NCBI GenBank assembly: GCA_964586225.1
Contig: CAZPHD010000005.1
Location: 1 to 64,000, forward strand
DNA from: JANJUB01 sp964586225
GTDB lineage: Bacteria > Armatimonadota > Fimbriimonadia > Fimbriimonadales > Fimbriimonadaceae
Reading direction: 5' to 3'
Length of the DNA: 64,000 nucleotides
Below are positions 7,463-16,242 of this stretch, piece after piece. Below the pieces are notes generated by a model. It searched no databases. It had not been told where the DNA came from and saw only the letters and a program-made list of their open reading frames with translations. The position numbers and the translations under genes were made by a program. Positions within the stretch are counted from its first letter, which is position 1. Each line of letters opens with the position of its first letter.

Positions 7463-10348
7463 ATGCGGAAAACACACGGAACATTGATTGCGTTGGGGCT
7501 CCTGGCTTGTGCCGGAGTCGCCCAGGCTCAGGTGTCCTGGCAACCTCTTGGCCCTAGCAACGAGGCCAAGCTTGACGACCACCTCAAGTGGATCGAGTCG
7601 CCAGCGTCCTTTGGCTACAACTTTGACGAACTGAAGCGCCAACTGCTGCGCGCCCCGATGGAGAAGCTTACGGGTCCAATGGACTCGATCGTGCTTGCGT
7701 TCCCCAACCCGAACGGCGAGATGCTCCGCTACCGGGTGATGAACTCTCCGATCTTGCCGGACGCTGTCTCGCGCAAGCATGGAATCTACACGTTCCGTGT
7801 CGTCGGCTTGGACGATCTCCACTCGCGGGGTCGACTCGACATCGGCCCGAACGGCCTGAACGCCATCTTTACCACCAGCGTGGGCACCGTATTGATCGCG
7901 CCCGCTCAGATCGGCAACAAGAGCGAAGCGGTGGTGTACTACCGACACCAGAATCATCTTCCCCGCGCGTTTGCGTGTATGACGCCCGAAGCCCCTGCTC
8001 GCCTCAGCGTGGGCGATCTCTTGGGCTATCGTGCGCTTGGTCCCGGTGATAACTACAAGACTTATCGCCTCGCGATGAACGCCACCGGCGAATACACCAC
8101 GTTCTACGGGTCCGAGGCTAATGCCATCAACGGCGTCACAACGTCCGTCAACCGGGTGAACCAGGTCTACGAAAAGGACCTCGCGATCCGGATGAATATG
8201 ACCTACGTGAAGTGCTGGACGAACGCATCCACCGATCCCTTCACGAACAACAACGGCTTCACAATGTTGGGCCAGAATCAGACGAACCTCGACACGACGG
8301 TCGGCAACGCGAACTACGACATCGGTCACGTGTTCTCGACCGGGGGCGGAGGCGTTGCTGGTCTCGCAGTGGTTGGAGTCACGGGACAGAAAGCGCGAGG
8401 CGTCACTGGTTCGCCCGCGCCCGTCGGAGATCCGTTTGACATTGACTATGTCGCCCACGAAATGGGGCACCAGTACGGCGCCAATCACACCTTTGCGGGT
8501 ACAGCGGGGGCATGTTCCGGTAACGGTGTCAGTGCATCCGCGTTTGAGCCTGGTAGTGGCTCGACCATCATGTCTTACGCGGGCATCTGTGGTGCGCAGA
8601 ACGTCCAGAACAACTCCGACGCCTACTTCCACTATCGAAGCATCTTCGAGATCTTTAACTGGCGCAACAACCCTGGCTCGGGGGGAACTACGACGAACAC
8701 GTCAAACCTGACGCCGACTGTCGATGCCGGTCCCAACTATACGATCCCGATCGGCACTCCGTTCAAGCTCACCGCTACGGCGAGTGACCCGAACAGCGAT
8801 CCGCTCACCTATTGCTGGGAGCAGTACAACACGGGTTCCTCAACCACGACGGGTGCGCTGTATCGTTCGCGTCTCCCGGTGACGAGCAACACGCGCTTCT
8901 TCCCGCCGCTCGCGAATGTGATCTCGAACTCGTTCAGCACTTGGGAACCTCTCACGTCAGTGGCGAGAAACTTCACCTTCCGAGCCACGGTTCGCGACAA
9001 CTTCCCGATCTCGGGCGGCCACGCGACCGACACGATGACCCTGACCACGTCAGGAACCGCTTTCCAAGTGACGTCGCCGAACACGGCGGTGACCTGGGCG
9101 GGGGGCAGCACTCAGACGATCACGTGGAACGTCGGCGGCGGTAGCGTTGCGCCGAACGTGAGAATCCTCCTCTCCACCAACAGTGGCAACAGCTACGGAA
9201 CGGGCACGGCGACCGAAATCGTTGCCTCGACTCCAAACGATGGCAGCCACACCGTCACCATTCCGAACGTGAACACCACCCAGGCCCGGATCATCATCGA
9301 GGCCATTGGGAACGTGTTCTATGACATGTCGAACGTGAACTTCACGATCACGCCCTCGACGGTGCCGACGATCACCAGCATCTCGCCGAACTCCGGCACG
9401 GTCGGCGGCGCGGGCTTCACGCTCCAGGTAAATGGCACGAACTTCGTGAATGGAACGTCGGTCGTTCGTTGGAACGGCAGCAACCGCACCACGAGCTTCG
9501 TGAGTAGCACGCAACTCAACGCCACGATCCCGGCCGGCGACCTGCTGACGGCAGGCGTCTTCCCAATCACGGTCGCCAACGGAGCCAACGTCTCCAACGC
9601 GGTGAACTTCACGGTGAACAACCCGGCTCCGGTCTTGACGTCGATCTCGCCCAATAGTCGAGAAGCCGCGGGTGGCACGTTCAACCTGACGGTCAACGGT
9701 TCGGGCTTCGTCAACGGTTCGATTGTGCGTTGGAATGGCGCGAACCGGACCACGACCTTCAACAGCTCGACGCAGTTGACAGCGAGCATCCCGGCCGGTG
9801 ATACGGCGTTCGTGGGTTCGGCGACGGTGACGGTCTTCAACCCGACCCCGGGTGGCGGAACCAGCGCGGGCCAGACGTTCACAATCAATCCGATTGAGCT
9901 TGCGCCGAACGCGATCAGCGTCCTCGTGGGTGCCAACCCGCAGGGCGGTGTAGGTGCTCTAGCCCAGAGCGACGACGTGAAGTACACGATCACGTATGGC
10001 GTGGCGGCTCCGGGTGATCCTCGGATCCGTTTGGAGATTACGGGCACGTCACCTTCGCTGACGGCGAGCCGGATTGACTGGTTCGTCGAGAGCGGCCTGA
10101 CGGGTCTGCGGACGAATCAGCAGATCGAGATTTGGAACAACTCCACGAACGCCTGGCAGTTGCTCAACATCGCGATCTTGACGCCGACCGATGTGGTCCG
10201 TAGCGGATCGTTGACCACTACGCCGACGAACTTCATTTCGCCGACGGGTCAGGTCAAGATTCGCATTACGGGCCTCTACCTCGGTGTTGTTCCGGGCCTG
10301 TTCCCGAACATGTTCATTGACTGGGTGCACTGGCGCATCTGGCCCTAG
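7463..10348 (+). CDS. Secreted reprolysin-like zinc metalloprotease with IPT/TIG repeats
   Basis: A 961-residue exported protein. Signal peptide: residues 1-21 (cleavage after A-Q-A). The catalytic zinc motif H332-EMGHQYGANH342 is followed by a Met-turn S-T-I-M-S-Y-A-G, as in reprolysin/M12B-like metzincins. Next come a PKD/Ig-like region and two IPT/TIG domains, each beginning with I-T-S-I-S-P-N-S or L-T-S-I-S-P-N-S and sharing V-R-W-N-G and S-T-Q-L. The last 150 residues form a beta-rich domain also present at the end of the subtilase at 48064-49770. The ATG at 7463 was chosen because it starts the signal peptide. Probably cell-surface or extracellular protein degradation. Confidence 0.9.
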   Translation: MRKTHGTLIALGLLACAGVAQAQVSWQPLGPSNEAKLDDHLKWIESPASFGYNFDELKRQLLRAPMEKLTGPMDSIVLAFPNPNGEMLRYRVMNSPILPDAVSRKHGIYTFRVVGLDDLHSRGRLDIGPNGLNAIFTTSVGTVLIAPAQIGNKSEAVVYYRHQNHLPRAFACMTPEAPARLSVGDLLGYRALGPGDNYKTYRLAMNATGEYTTFYGSEANAINGVTTSVNRVNQVYEKDLAIRMNMTYVKCWTNASTDPFTNNNGFTMLGQNQTNLDTTVGNANYDIGHVFSTGGGGVAGLAVVGVTGQKARGVTGSPAPVGDPFDIDYVAHEMGHQYGANHTFAGTAGACSGNGVSASAFEPGSGSTIMSYAGICGAQNVQNNSDAYFHYRSIFEIFNWRNNPGSGGTTTNTSNLTPTVDAGPNYTIPIGTPFKLTATASDPNSDPLTYCWEQYNTGSSTTTGALYRSRLPVTSNTRFFPPLANVISNSFSTWEPLTSVARNFTFRATVRDNFPISGGHATDTMTLTTSGTAFQVTSPNTAVTWAGGSTQTITWNVGGGSVAPNVRILLSTNSGNSYGTGTATEIVASTPNDGSHTVTIPNVNTTQARIIIEAIGNVFYDMSNVNFTITPSTVPTITSISPNSGTVGGAGFTLQVNGTNFVNGTSVVRWNGSNRTTSFVSSTQLNATIPAGDLLTAGVFPITVANGANVSNAVNFTVNNPAPVLTSISPNSREAAGGTFNLTVNGSGFVNGSIVRWNGANRTTTFNSSTQLTASIPAGDTAFVGSATVTVFNPTPGGGTSAGQTFTINPIELAPNAISVLVGANPQGGVGALAQSDDVKYTITYGVAAPGDPRIRLEITGTSPSLTASRIDWFVESGLTGLRTNQQIEIWNNSTNAWQLLNIAILTPTDVVRSGSLTTTPTNFISPTGQVKIRITGLYLGVVPGLFPNMFIDWVHWRIWP

Positions 10349-10356
10349 AGCCTCCC

Positions 10357-10387
10357 GGGTCTCCCTTCTCCACGAGTAGGGAGACCC
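10357..10387. terminator. Bidirectional hairpin between convergent genes
   Basis: A perfect 10-bp inverted repeat (gggtctccct / agggagaccc) with an 11-base loop lies between the stops of the metalloprotease (10348) and the minus-strand dioxygenase (10388). There is no long T run. Confidence 0.6.
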
Positions 10388-11042
10388 TCAGACTGCCCAA
10401 CGCCAAGCGAGTCCTTCGGGTAGCGGGGCGTCGCAGAACTCCAGATGGAGCGTCCTTCTCCGCGCGGGCCACGTCATCCGTGGCGACCCGTGAAGCAACA
10501 ACGATCGAAACACCGCGATCGAGCCCACACCGCCGGTGAGCGCGACTGACGCGCTGATCGCCAACGCTCGCACCTGCTCACCCCTCAGCAATCCCTGGCG
10601 GTGGGAGTCGGGGATCACGTGCACCGGACCACAGTCGGCCTCACAAGGATGGAGATGAAGTCGCACTGCGATCTGGCGCGCCAGAACCTCCGCGGGTGGC
10701 TGTGCGTGCACCACACCGTCCTTCAACGACCAGCCCGAAAACCCCGCCGTCTCAACGCGTTGTAGCAACGCGATCTTTGTGTTGGTGCATGGCCAGGGCC
10801 CAGTTCTCATCCAGGCTCTTGTCAAAGGCGATGCCCCGAACGGCCACCGCCTCAGGGGACAGTAACTCATTCACGATGGCGCGAATCCGAGGGTCGTGGG
10901 CGAGATCGATCACGGCCGGATGGTCGAGCATGTTGCGCTGACCACCGCGAGTGGGCGCGTGAAGGTCGAGGGCTTCGATCAGTTCCTCGCACTCGCGAGG
11001 CGTGAACACGCCCTCCCACACTCCCCAGCCTTCGCGGATCAT
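10388..11042 (-). pseudogene. Phytanoyl-CoA dioxygenase family gene with a frame break
   Basis: Two minus-strand frames together make one PhyH-like Fe(II)/2-oxoglutarate oxygenase of about 219 codons. The first part (11042 to about 10782) ends in N-W-A-L-A-M-H-Q; the second resumes with T-K-I-A-L-L-Q-R-V-E and ends A-W-R-W-A-V. The break at 10781/10782 falls in the iron-binding HxD motif: restoring two bases would give M-H-Q-D-T-K-I, as in family members and as in the intact paralogue at 16243. The total length (655 bases) fits a 2-base loss. The ATG overlaps the leuC stop. Either a real mutation or an assembly error. Confidence 0.8.
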
Positions 11043-12427
11043 CCGAGATACGGTCGCGGATCGGCGAAGCGCCCTTCCAGCGCCGTCGCCGCCGCCGTAA
11101 TTGGCGAAACTAAGTGCGTCCGCGATCCCGGACCTTGCCGACCCTCATACGGGCGATTGCTGGTCGACGCACTTCGCTGCATCGGACGCAGGATGTCGCC
11201 ATTCATGCCCAGGCACATCGAGCAACCCGCGTGGTGCCACTCGAAGCCCGCCGCGCGAAAGACCTCATCGAGGCCCTCCTGCTCGGCCAGCTTCTTGACC
11301 GCCTCGCTACCGGGGACGACCATGGCCCGAACGCCGTCTGCCACCCGACGACCCCGGACGACGCGGGCCACGTCGCGCAGATCCTCGATTCGCGAGTTCG
11401 TGCAGGAGCCGATAAACACCGTATCCACCGACACATCACGCATCGCCGTCCCCGGATGCAGGCCCATGTACATCAGCGCCCGCTCTTCAGATCGATCCGT
11501 TGGCTCCGGAATCGGCTCGCCAATGTTCACCGTCATCGCGGGTGTGGTGCCCCAGGTCACCTGGGGCTGCAGATCATCCACATCGAGCCGAGTGTGTTTG
11601 TCGAACGTCGCGCCCTCGTCGGTGCTCAGCGTGCGCCAATGCGCGACTTGGGCGTCGTAGTCGGCTCCCTTGGGGGCGAAGGGGCGGTCACCTTCGGCGA
11701 TGTAGGCAAACGTGACGTCGTCGGGGGCGATCATGCCCGCCCGGGCGCCCATTTCGATGCTCATGTTGCACACGGTCATCCGCCCGCTCATGTTCAGCGC
11801 ACGAATCGCCGAGCCGTAGTATTCGGCCACGTGGCCCGTGCCGCCACCCGCGCCAAGTCGCCGGATCACCGCGAGAATGATGTCCTTGGCGGTCACGCCG
11901 TGCTGGAGCGTGCCCTCAACCTGTACGCCGAGCCGCTTAGGCTTGGCGGGAGCGCGCAACGTTTGCGTCGCCAACACATGCTCGACCTCCGTGGTGCCGA
12001 TCCCGAAAGCGAGTGCGCCAAAAGCGCCGTGGGTCGAGGTGTGGCTATCTCCGCATACGATCGTCAAGCCGGGAAGCGTGATGCCAAGCTGGGGGCCGAT
12101 CACGTGCACGATGCCCTGCCGCGCTTCTTGATAGCCATAGAGCGGAACGCCGAACTCGCGACAGTTCCGTGCGAGCGCTGCAAGCTGCTGCCCGCTGAGT
12201 GTGCTCTCATCGATCGGACGACCGTCCGTCGGCACGTTGTGGTCCACGGTGGCAAACGTCAGATCGGGACGCCGCACCGAACGCCCAAACTCCCGCAGAC
12301 CATCGAACGCCTGGGGCGACGTGACTTCGTGCACGAGGTGGCGGTCAATGTACAGCAGGTTTCCGCCGCCGGTGAGCGGAGCAACGACGTGGGCATCCCA
12401 AACCTTGTCGAAGAGCGTGGAGGGCAT
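11039..12427 (-). CDS. leuC: 3-isopropylmalate dehydratase large subunit
   Basis: Leucine synthesis: isomerises 2-isopropylmalate to 3-isopropylmalate together with LeuD. 462 residues, normal length. The aconitase-type iron-sulfur ligands are C342 (GSCTNSR), C402 and C405 (A-G-C-S-M-C-L-G). The C-terminal S-T-S-N-R...E-G-R-Q block is present. The small subunit leuD is not adjacent; the next gene downstream is the broken dioxygenase. It diverges from mrp with 45 bases between. TAGAAT lies 6 bases before the ATG, with no SD site. Confidence 0.96.
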   Translation of the reverse strand: MPSTLFDKVWDAHVVAPLTGGGNLLYIDRHLVHEVTSPQAFDGLREFGRSVRRPDLTFATVDHNVPTDGRPIDESTLSGQQLAALARNCREFGVPLYGYQEARQGIVHVIGPQLGITLPGLTIVCGDSHTSTHGAFGALAFGIGTTEVEHVLATQTLRAPAKPKRLGVQVEGTLQHGVTAKDIILAVIRRLGAGGGTGHVAEYYGSAIRALNMSGRMTVCNMSIEMGARAGMIAPDDVTFAYIAEGDRPFAPKGADYDAQVAHWRTLSTDEGATFDKHTRLDVDDLQPQVTWGTTPAMTVNIGEPIPEPTDRSEERALMYMGLHPGTAMRDVSVDTVFIGSCTNSRIEDLRDVARVVRGRRVADGVRAMVVPGSEAVKKLAEQEGLDEVFRAAGFEWHHAGCSMCLGMNGDILRPMQRSASTSNRPYEGRQGPGSRTHLVSPITAAATALEGRFADPRPYLG

Positions 12428-12433
12428 GGGTCT

Positions 12434-12439
12434 ATTCTA
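12434..12439 (-). promoter_or_regulatory. Near-start -10 element of leuC
   Basis: TAGAAT on the minus strand ends 6 bases before the leuC ATG (12427). No SD site is present, so a leaderless transcript is likely. Confidence 0.5.
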
Positions 12440-12472
12440 TCCGACGCTCGCTGGGTACCATCCTGTTGCCCC

Positions 12473-13516
12473 ATGCTCACTGAAAGTGCCGTCCTCGATG
12501 CCTTGCGCCAAGTCAACGACCCCGACCTCCATCGCGACATCGTCAGCCTGGGATTTGTGAAGGATGTGCGGATCGACGGCATGAAGGTCGCCTTTACCGT
12601 CGAACTCACCACGCCGGCCTGCCCCGTCAAGGACATCTTGAAGGCGGAAGCCGAGGGTGTGGTGCTCGCGCTGGGGGCGACCGAGGTTGACGTTGAGATG
12701 ACCGCCCGGGTTCGCACGACCGAGCGCGAGCAGACGCCACTGATTCCGGGAGTCAAGCATTGCATCGCGATCGCCTCCGGCAAGGGCGGCGTGGGCAAGA
12801 GCACGGTGAGCGTTAATCTGGCGCTTGCTTTGGCGCAGACCGGGGCGCGGGTAGGTCTGATGGATGCTGACGTCTACGGCCCGAGTATCCCGCTGATGAT
12901 GGGCGTCCAGGGCGAGCAACCGCTGACCGCCAACAACAAGATCTTGCCCGTCCAACGCCACGGTGTCGCCCTGATGTCGCTCGGGTTTTTGCTTCAGGAA
13001 GGCCAAGCCGTGTTATGGCGCGGGCCGATGGTCGCGGGGACGGTGAAGCAGTTGCTTGAGGACGTGCTGTGGGACGAACTGGACTACTTGTTGGTTGATC
13101 TGCCGCCGGGGACAGGCGATGCCCCGATGTCGCTGGCCCAGTTGGTGCCGCTGACCGGGGTGGTGCTGGTGACGACGCCGCACCATGTGGCGGCGAACAT
13201 CGCGGGCAAGTCGATTCAGCTCTTTCGGCGGCTCAATACGCCGATGTTGGGCGTGGTGGAGAACATGGCGGGATACCGGTGTGCGGGTTGCGGCACGGTC
13301 ACGCGGGTGTTCTCGGGCATGACCGGCGAAGAGCTGGCCGCGCAGTATGGGATGCCGTTCCTAGGCTCGATTCCGCTCGATCCGGAGATTTCGCATGCCT
13401 CGGATGCGGGCGAGCCGGCGTTGGTGGCGAATCAGGATTCGGATTATGCAACCGAGTTCCGCCGCATCGCGGGCAGATTGGCCGCGGAAGTGAGCGTTCG
13501 CACGATGGCGGGCTGA
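12473..13516 (+). CDS. mrp: Mrp/ApbC-type iron-sulfur cluster carrier ATPase
   Basis: A 347-residue P-loop ATPase of the Mrp/NBP35 family, which carries Fe-S clusters to apo-proteins. Residues 1-80 are a DUF59/MIP18-like domain with C50. The deviant Walker A is G103-KGGVGKS110. The C270-A-G-C273 pair in the C-terminal part binds the bridging cluster between subunits. The open frame extends far upstream to 11114, but homology begins at the ATG at 12473 just after the leuC start region. The role fits its neighbour leuC, an Fe-S enzyme. Confidence 0.93.
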   Translation: MLTESAVLDALRQVNDPDLHRDIVSLGFVKDVRIDGMKVAFTVELTTPACPVKDILKAEAEGVVLALGATEVDVEMTARVRTTEREQTPLIPGVKHCIAIASGKGGVGKSTVSVNLALALAQTGARVGLMDADVYGPSIPLMMGVQGEQPLTANNKILPVQRHGVALMSLGFLLQEGQAVLWRGPMVAGTVKQLLEDVLWDELDYLLVDLPPGTGDAPMSLAQLVPLTGVVLVTTPHHVAANIAGKSIQLFRRLNTPMLGVVENMAGYRCAGCGTVTRVFSGMTGEELAAQYGMPFLGSIPLDPEISHASDAGEPALVANQDSDYATEFRRIAGRLAAEVSVRTMAG

Positions 13517-13641
13517 GGGGCATGTGTGCCGGTGACGCAACCCCTGGAGCACCCCTATGCCACCCCTATATCGACGAGTTATGGGGGTGTTCTAGGGGAG
13601 ATGTAGGCGTGTTGCCGGGGTCGGGGTACCGGAAGCCCCTC

Positions 13642-13682
13642 ACCCCCCAACCCCCTCTCCCCAAAGGGGCGAGGGGGAGTTC
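13642..13682. repeat. C/G-rich inverted repeat, possible terminator
   Basis: The 183-base spacer after mrp contains a hairpin of type ccctctcccc-aaa-ggggcgaggg near 13652-13676, flanked by C and G runs, plus a short direct repeat of the word caccccta. No gene is visible in the spacer. It could terminate mrp transcription, though a T run is missing. Confidence 0.4.
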
Positions 13683-13686
13683 GGAG

Positions 13687-13692
13687 TATCCT
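13687..13692 (+). promoter_or_regulatory. Near-start -10 element
   Basis: TATCCT ends 7 bases before the ATG at 13700. There is no SD site. Confidence 0.4.
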
Positions 13693-13699
13693 GCGCAAC

Positions 13700-14401
13700 A
13701 TGATCCCTGCCTTGCTCCTGACCACGCTGCCGACTCCGAGAGCCGAGCTTGAAGCCCTCTTCGACCGGTATGGCAAGCTCCGTAACGCCGAAATCTCGAT
13801 TAGCAAGTCGGCGCGGCTGCGAAAGCACGAAGCCCAGGAAGCTGACAACGAGATCGTGCTCGCCTACGCCGATCAGCGACGGTTCCGGGTGACCGCCGGA
13901 AGCTACTGGGGAGGCGGCGGCTATTACATCTCCGATGGCAAAACGCTCCTGGCCGAAAACCTTGACGGAGGCCCCGCTCAGCTTCGGAAAGCGGCTCCGC
14001 TCATGCAGGCCCACTCCGACCTCGCCCTCCGCGCCGGCAACTCATCGCTCATCTTCCTGTTTTTAGAAGGTAGAGCCGCCATGCCCCGCCTCATCGCTGA
14101 GGCGACCGAGGTCCGCGGCGGTCGCAACTGGCTCCAGTTCACGAGCAGGGGCATGGGCAACATGACGATCACGCTCCGCGATGGCTGGATCCAGCAGATC
14201 GGCTACGACAACCGCCCCGAGCGGATGGCGAGCTACCTCATGTTCCCCATGTGGTACGAGCGCCCGGACGACCCAATGCAAATCGAGGCCTTCAGCTATC
14301 GGTTCGGGGTTCGGTTTCCCCGCGGCACGTTTGATGTGGTTTCGCCTTCTCGGCGAAGTTCGGATGGCCGGATGTCCGGCGAGACGTCGGAACCACGTTA
14401 G
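13700..14401 (+). CDS. Hypothetical secreted protein
   Basis: A 233-residue protein with a very short N-terminal hydrophobic stretch (residues 2-10) that may act as a signal peptide. The region of residues 45-100 (D-Q-R-R-F-R-V...Y-Y-I-S-D-G-K-T-L-L) resembles the lipoprotein-sorting LolA/DUF2092-like beta-sheet pattern, where a redox or 'apply to data' turn precedes I-S-D-G-K. The C-terminal 20 residues are polar and low complexity. Function unknown. It stands alone between mrp and the rsgA leader. Confidence 0.6.
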   Translation: MIPALLLTTLPTPRAELEALFDRYGKLRNAEISISKSARLRKHEAQEADNEIVLAYADQRRFRVTAGSYWGGGGYYISDGKTLLAENLDGGPAQLRKAAPLMQAHSDLALRAGNSSLIFLFLEGRAAMPRLIAEATEVRGGRNWLQFTSRGMGNMTITLRDGWIQQIGYDNRPERMASYLMFPMWYERPDDPMQIEAFSYRFGVRFPRGTFDVVSPSRRSSDGRMSGETSEPR

Positions 14402-14425
14402 GCAGGTATCATTGAGCAACTCTCC

Positions 14426-14435
14426 AAAGGAGGTG
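14426..14435 (+). promoter_or_regulatory. Unusually strong Shine-Dalgarno site of a short ORF
   Basis: AAAGGAGGTG is almost a full complement of the 16S rRNA tail and lies 8 bases before the ATG at 14444. Most genes in this window lack SD sites, so it stands out. Confidence 0.7.
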
Positions 14436-14443
14436 TGGTGACC

Positions 14444-14497
14444 ATGAATCAACAAGAACTTGCGCTTTCGTTCGCCCCCTCCGTCGCTAGCCTCTAA
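14444..14497 (+). CDS. Candidate 17-residue leader peptide upstream of rsgA
   Basis: ATG to TAA encodes MNQQELALSFAPSVASL. The strongest SD site in the window precedes it at the usual spacing, and a structured segment (14510-14583) follows 13 bases after the stop. This layout is typical of translation-sensing leader peptides, but no regulatory codon run (for example consecutive rare or identical codons) is seen. It could instead be the decayed 5' end of another gene. Confidence 0.4.
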   Translation: MNQQELALSFAPSVASL

Positions 14498-14509
14498 CGC
14501 TCGCGGATT

Positions 14510-14583
14510 CGTTCGATGCTTCGCCGACGGTGGTCTTTGCCGTCCGACCTGCCCGGCAGGTCCGGCCCTCCGCACATCGAACG
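14510..14583 (+). ncRNA. Candidate three-way-junction leader RNA upstream of rsgA
   Basis: A perfect 9-bp outer stem, CGTTCGATG (14510-14518) with CATCGAACG (14575-14583), encloses two inner hairpins: GACGG (14526-14530)/CCGTC (14540-14544), and GACCTG (14546-14551)/CAGGTC (14557-14562). The outer stem ends two bases before the TTG at 14586 that may start rsgA. No match to a known riboswitch was recognised. It may be a cis-regulatory element or a palindromic insertion. Confidence 0.45.
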
Positions 14584-14585
14584 CA

Positions 14586-15647
14586 TTGAAGCCAAATCAA
14601 ACCTTTTCGCATGCCGACCTGCAGGCGCTGGACGTAAACGACCGGCGTCGCCTTTTCAAACTCGCCAAGCAAGCTCGTAAGAGCGAACGAGGCCGAACGA
14701 CCGAGGAGCACCACCGAAGCGAGAGTCTCGAATCGTGGATGCTCCGCATTCTGGAGCAAGAGCGCGCCCTCGCCGACCGAGCGCAGATCACCGGACTCGT
14801 GGTGTGGGCGGGGCCGCAATCGTGCCGCGTCCAAACCGGCGACGCGGAGATCGAAGCCGCCGTCCGCCGGCAACGCCCCGTCGTGGGCGACCGCGTTCGC
14901 GTGCTCGACCGCTCGGGCAGCTTCGAAGTTGCCGGGGTTGAACCTCGGCGAACCCGCCTCAGCCGCCCGCGAGTTTCCGACGCCGGTGCCGAGCAAGTGA
15001 TCGTAGCTAACGTGGATGTGGTGGCCGTCGTGGTCAGCATTCTCACCCCGCCGCTGCATCCGCGCCTGATCGATCGCTACCTGGTGGCGATTCAATACGG
15101 CGGGGCGGAGGCGATCCTCGTGCTGAACAAGATGGACCTCGCCACTCCCGAACATCGCGCCGAGGCGAGCGCCGTGCTCGCACCCTATCGGGCGATCGGA
15201 GTGCCATTCTTCCCGGTTTCGACGCTCACCGGAGAGGGCATCGACCTGCTTCGCGACCACCTTGCGCGGAAGACGGCCGCGTTTGTGGGCCACTCGGGTG
15301 TTGGGAAGTCGGCGCTCGTGAATGCGCTGTATCCCGAGATCCAGCGGCAGGTCGGCGCGGTATGGGAGGGCTACGGCCGTGGTACCCACACCACGACCGT
15401 CTCCGACCTCTTCCCGGTGCCCGGTGGCGGCGCCCTGATTGACACGCCGGGCATCCGAAGCTTCGGCATCTGGAACGTTGGACCGGATGAGCTCGCAGGC
15501 TACTTCCCGGAGTTCGCCGCGTTCCGATGCCGCTTCCGCGACTGTCGTCACATCGCGGAGCCCGGATGCGCGGTGCGCGACGCGGTGGAGCAAGGAGATG
15601 TCGCCGCCGCGCGCTATGACGCCTATCGGAGGTTGCTGGAAACCTAG
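14586..15647 (+). CDS. rsgA: Ribosome small-subunit-dependent GTPase A
   Basis: A late-stage 30S assembly GTPase. An OB-fold domain (residues 60-120) comes first, then the circularly permuted GTPase: N-K-M-D (G4) precedes G-H-S-G-V-G-K-S (G1, about 234-241), then the switch region with T-H-T-T-T, D-T-P-G (G3) and a C-terminal zinc knuckle C315-R-F-R-D-C...H...C. The start is uncertain. TTG at 14586 directly after the RNA structure is used here; the frame is open back to 14460 and ATG codons occur only further in (M at 14739). The extra N-terminal helix rich in Lys/Arg is unusual. Confidence 0.88.
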   Translation: MKPNQTFSHADLQALDVNDRRRLFKLAKQARKSERGRTTEEHHRSESLESWMLRILEQERALADRAQITGLVVWAGPQSCRVQTGDAEIEAAVRRQRPVVGDRVRVLDRSGSFEVAGVEPRRTRLSRPRVSDAGAEQVIVANVDVVAVVVSILTPPLHPRLIDRYLVAIQYGGAEAILVLNKMDLATPEHRAEASAVLAPYRAIGVPFFPVSTLTGEGIDLLRDHLARKTAAFVGHSGVGKSALVNALYPEIQRQVGAVWEGYGRGTHTTTVSDLFPVPGGGALIDTPGIRSFGIWNVGPDELAGYFPEFAAFRCRFRDCRHIAEPGCAVRDAVEQGDVAAARYDAYRRLLET

Positions 15648-16209
15648 TCGAGCACTTTGAATCCATCGTCCGGGTCGATAAACTGGACTTCGAGGCCAGC
15701 GCGTTGACCCTCGTGGAGGTGTTCGAAGAGCTTGAAGGTGCCGTCTCCATCTCCCATTCCGGAGACGAGGAGCACGGCACCTTCGTAGGTGAAGCACGTG
15801 GAGCCCTTGATCGCGACCGCGAGTTCATAGGCCTCCCAGTAAGCTTCCGGGTCCTTTACAGCCGCGCGAAAGAGCTCGAAGTCACAGACCCCTGGCTGGC
15901 CGTGTCCGCCCAGGTTTCGCCGATTTCAGAGCCTCGCGTGGTCTCCAATCCGGGGCGCGCAAAGACCAGATTCGCCTCAAGCTCTTGGCCATCGATAGAG
16001 ACCCACCGCACCCGGCCTTCATACTCGCCGGGCGGAAGATCGACGATTTCACCGTCTTGCTCACTCGGGGCAAACGAGGCATCGCCCACCCAAACTCGCC
16101 CCGATTCAACGTTCAACGTGCCGAGGGTCGTCCACCCTAAGTCCTCGACCTTAGAGTTCGTGATCACCAGCTTTGCGGCAAGCTCCTTCGAAATCCAACC
16201 ACCTGACAT
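15644..16209 (-). pseudogene. DUF4241-like gene with a single-base frame break
   Basis: The first frame (16209 to about 15902) encodes about 103 residues beginning M-S-G-G-W-I-S-K-E-L; it then reads into a stop at 15856. The other frame continues at once as Q-P-G-V-C-D-F-E-L-F and goes on with Y-W-E-A-Y-E-L-A, G-M-G-D-G-D-G and F-I-D-P-D-D-G to a TAG at 15644. The combined 566 bases are one base short of 189 codons, and adding one G near 15899-15903 gives a continuous D-T-G-Q-P-G-V-C-D. The layout resembles DUF4241-type proteins, an uncertain call. Its end overlaps the rsgA stop tail to tail. Confidence 0.6.
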
Positions 16210-16217
16210 CGTGCCCT

Positions 16218-16236
16218 ATTATAAGCGGCCCATAAT
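16218..16236. promoter_or_regulatory. Back-to-back -10 elements
   Basis: On the minus strand a perfect TATAAT (16223-16218) lies 8 bases before the ATG at 16209. On the plus strand CATAAT (16231-16236) lies 6 bases before the ATG at 16243. No SD sites. Confidence 0.5.
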
Positions 16237-16242
16237 CACAGC

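Noticed and set aside
7340..8632. Long minus-strand open frame (430 codons) opposite the metalloprotease gene
   Set aside because: It is antisense to a clear signal peptide and protease gene; the translation is rich in Arg, His and Val with no family match, typical of an antisense frame in GC-rich DNA.
11114..12472. Possible 450-residue N-terminal extension of mrp
   Set aside because: It lies entirely antisense to leuC; Mrp homology starts at 12473.
14487..15797. Minus-strand open frame (436 codons) over rsgA
   Set aside because: Opposes the GTPase motifs of rsgA and looks like a frame shadow.
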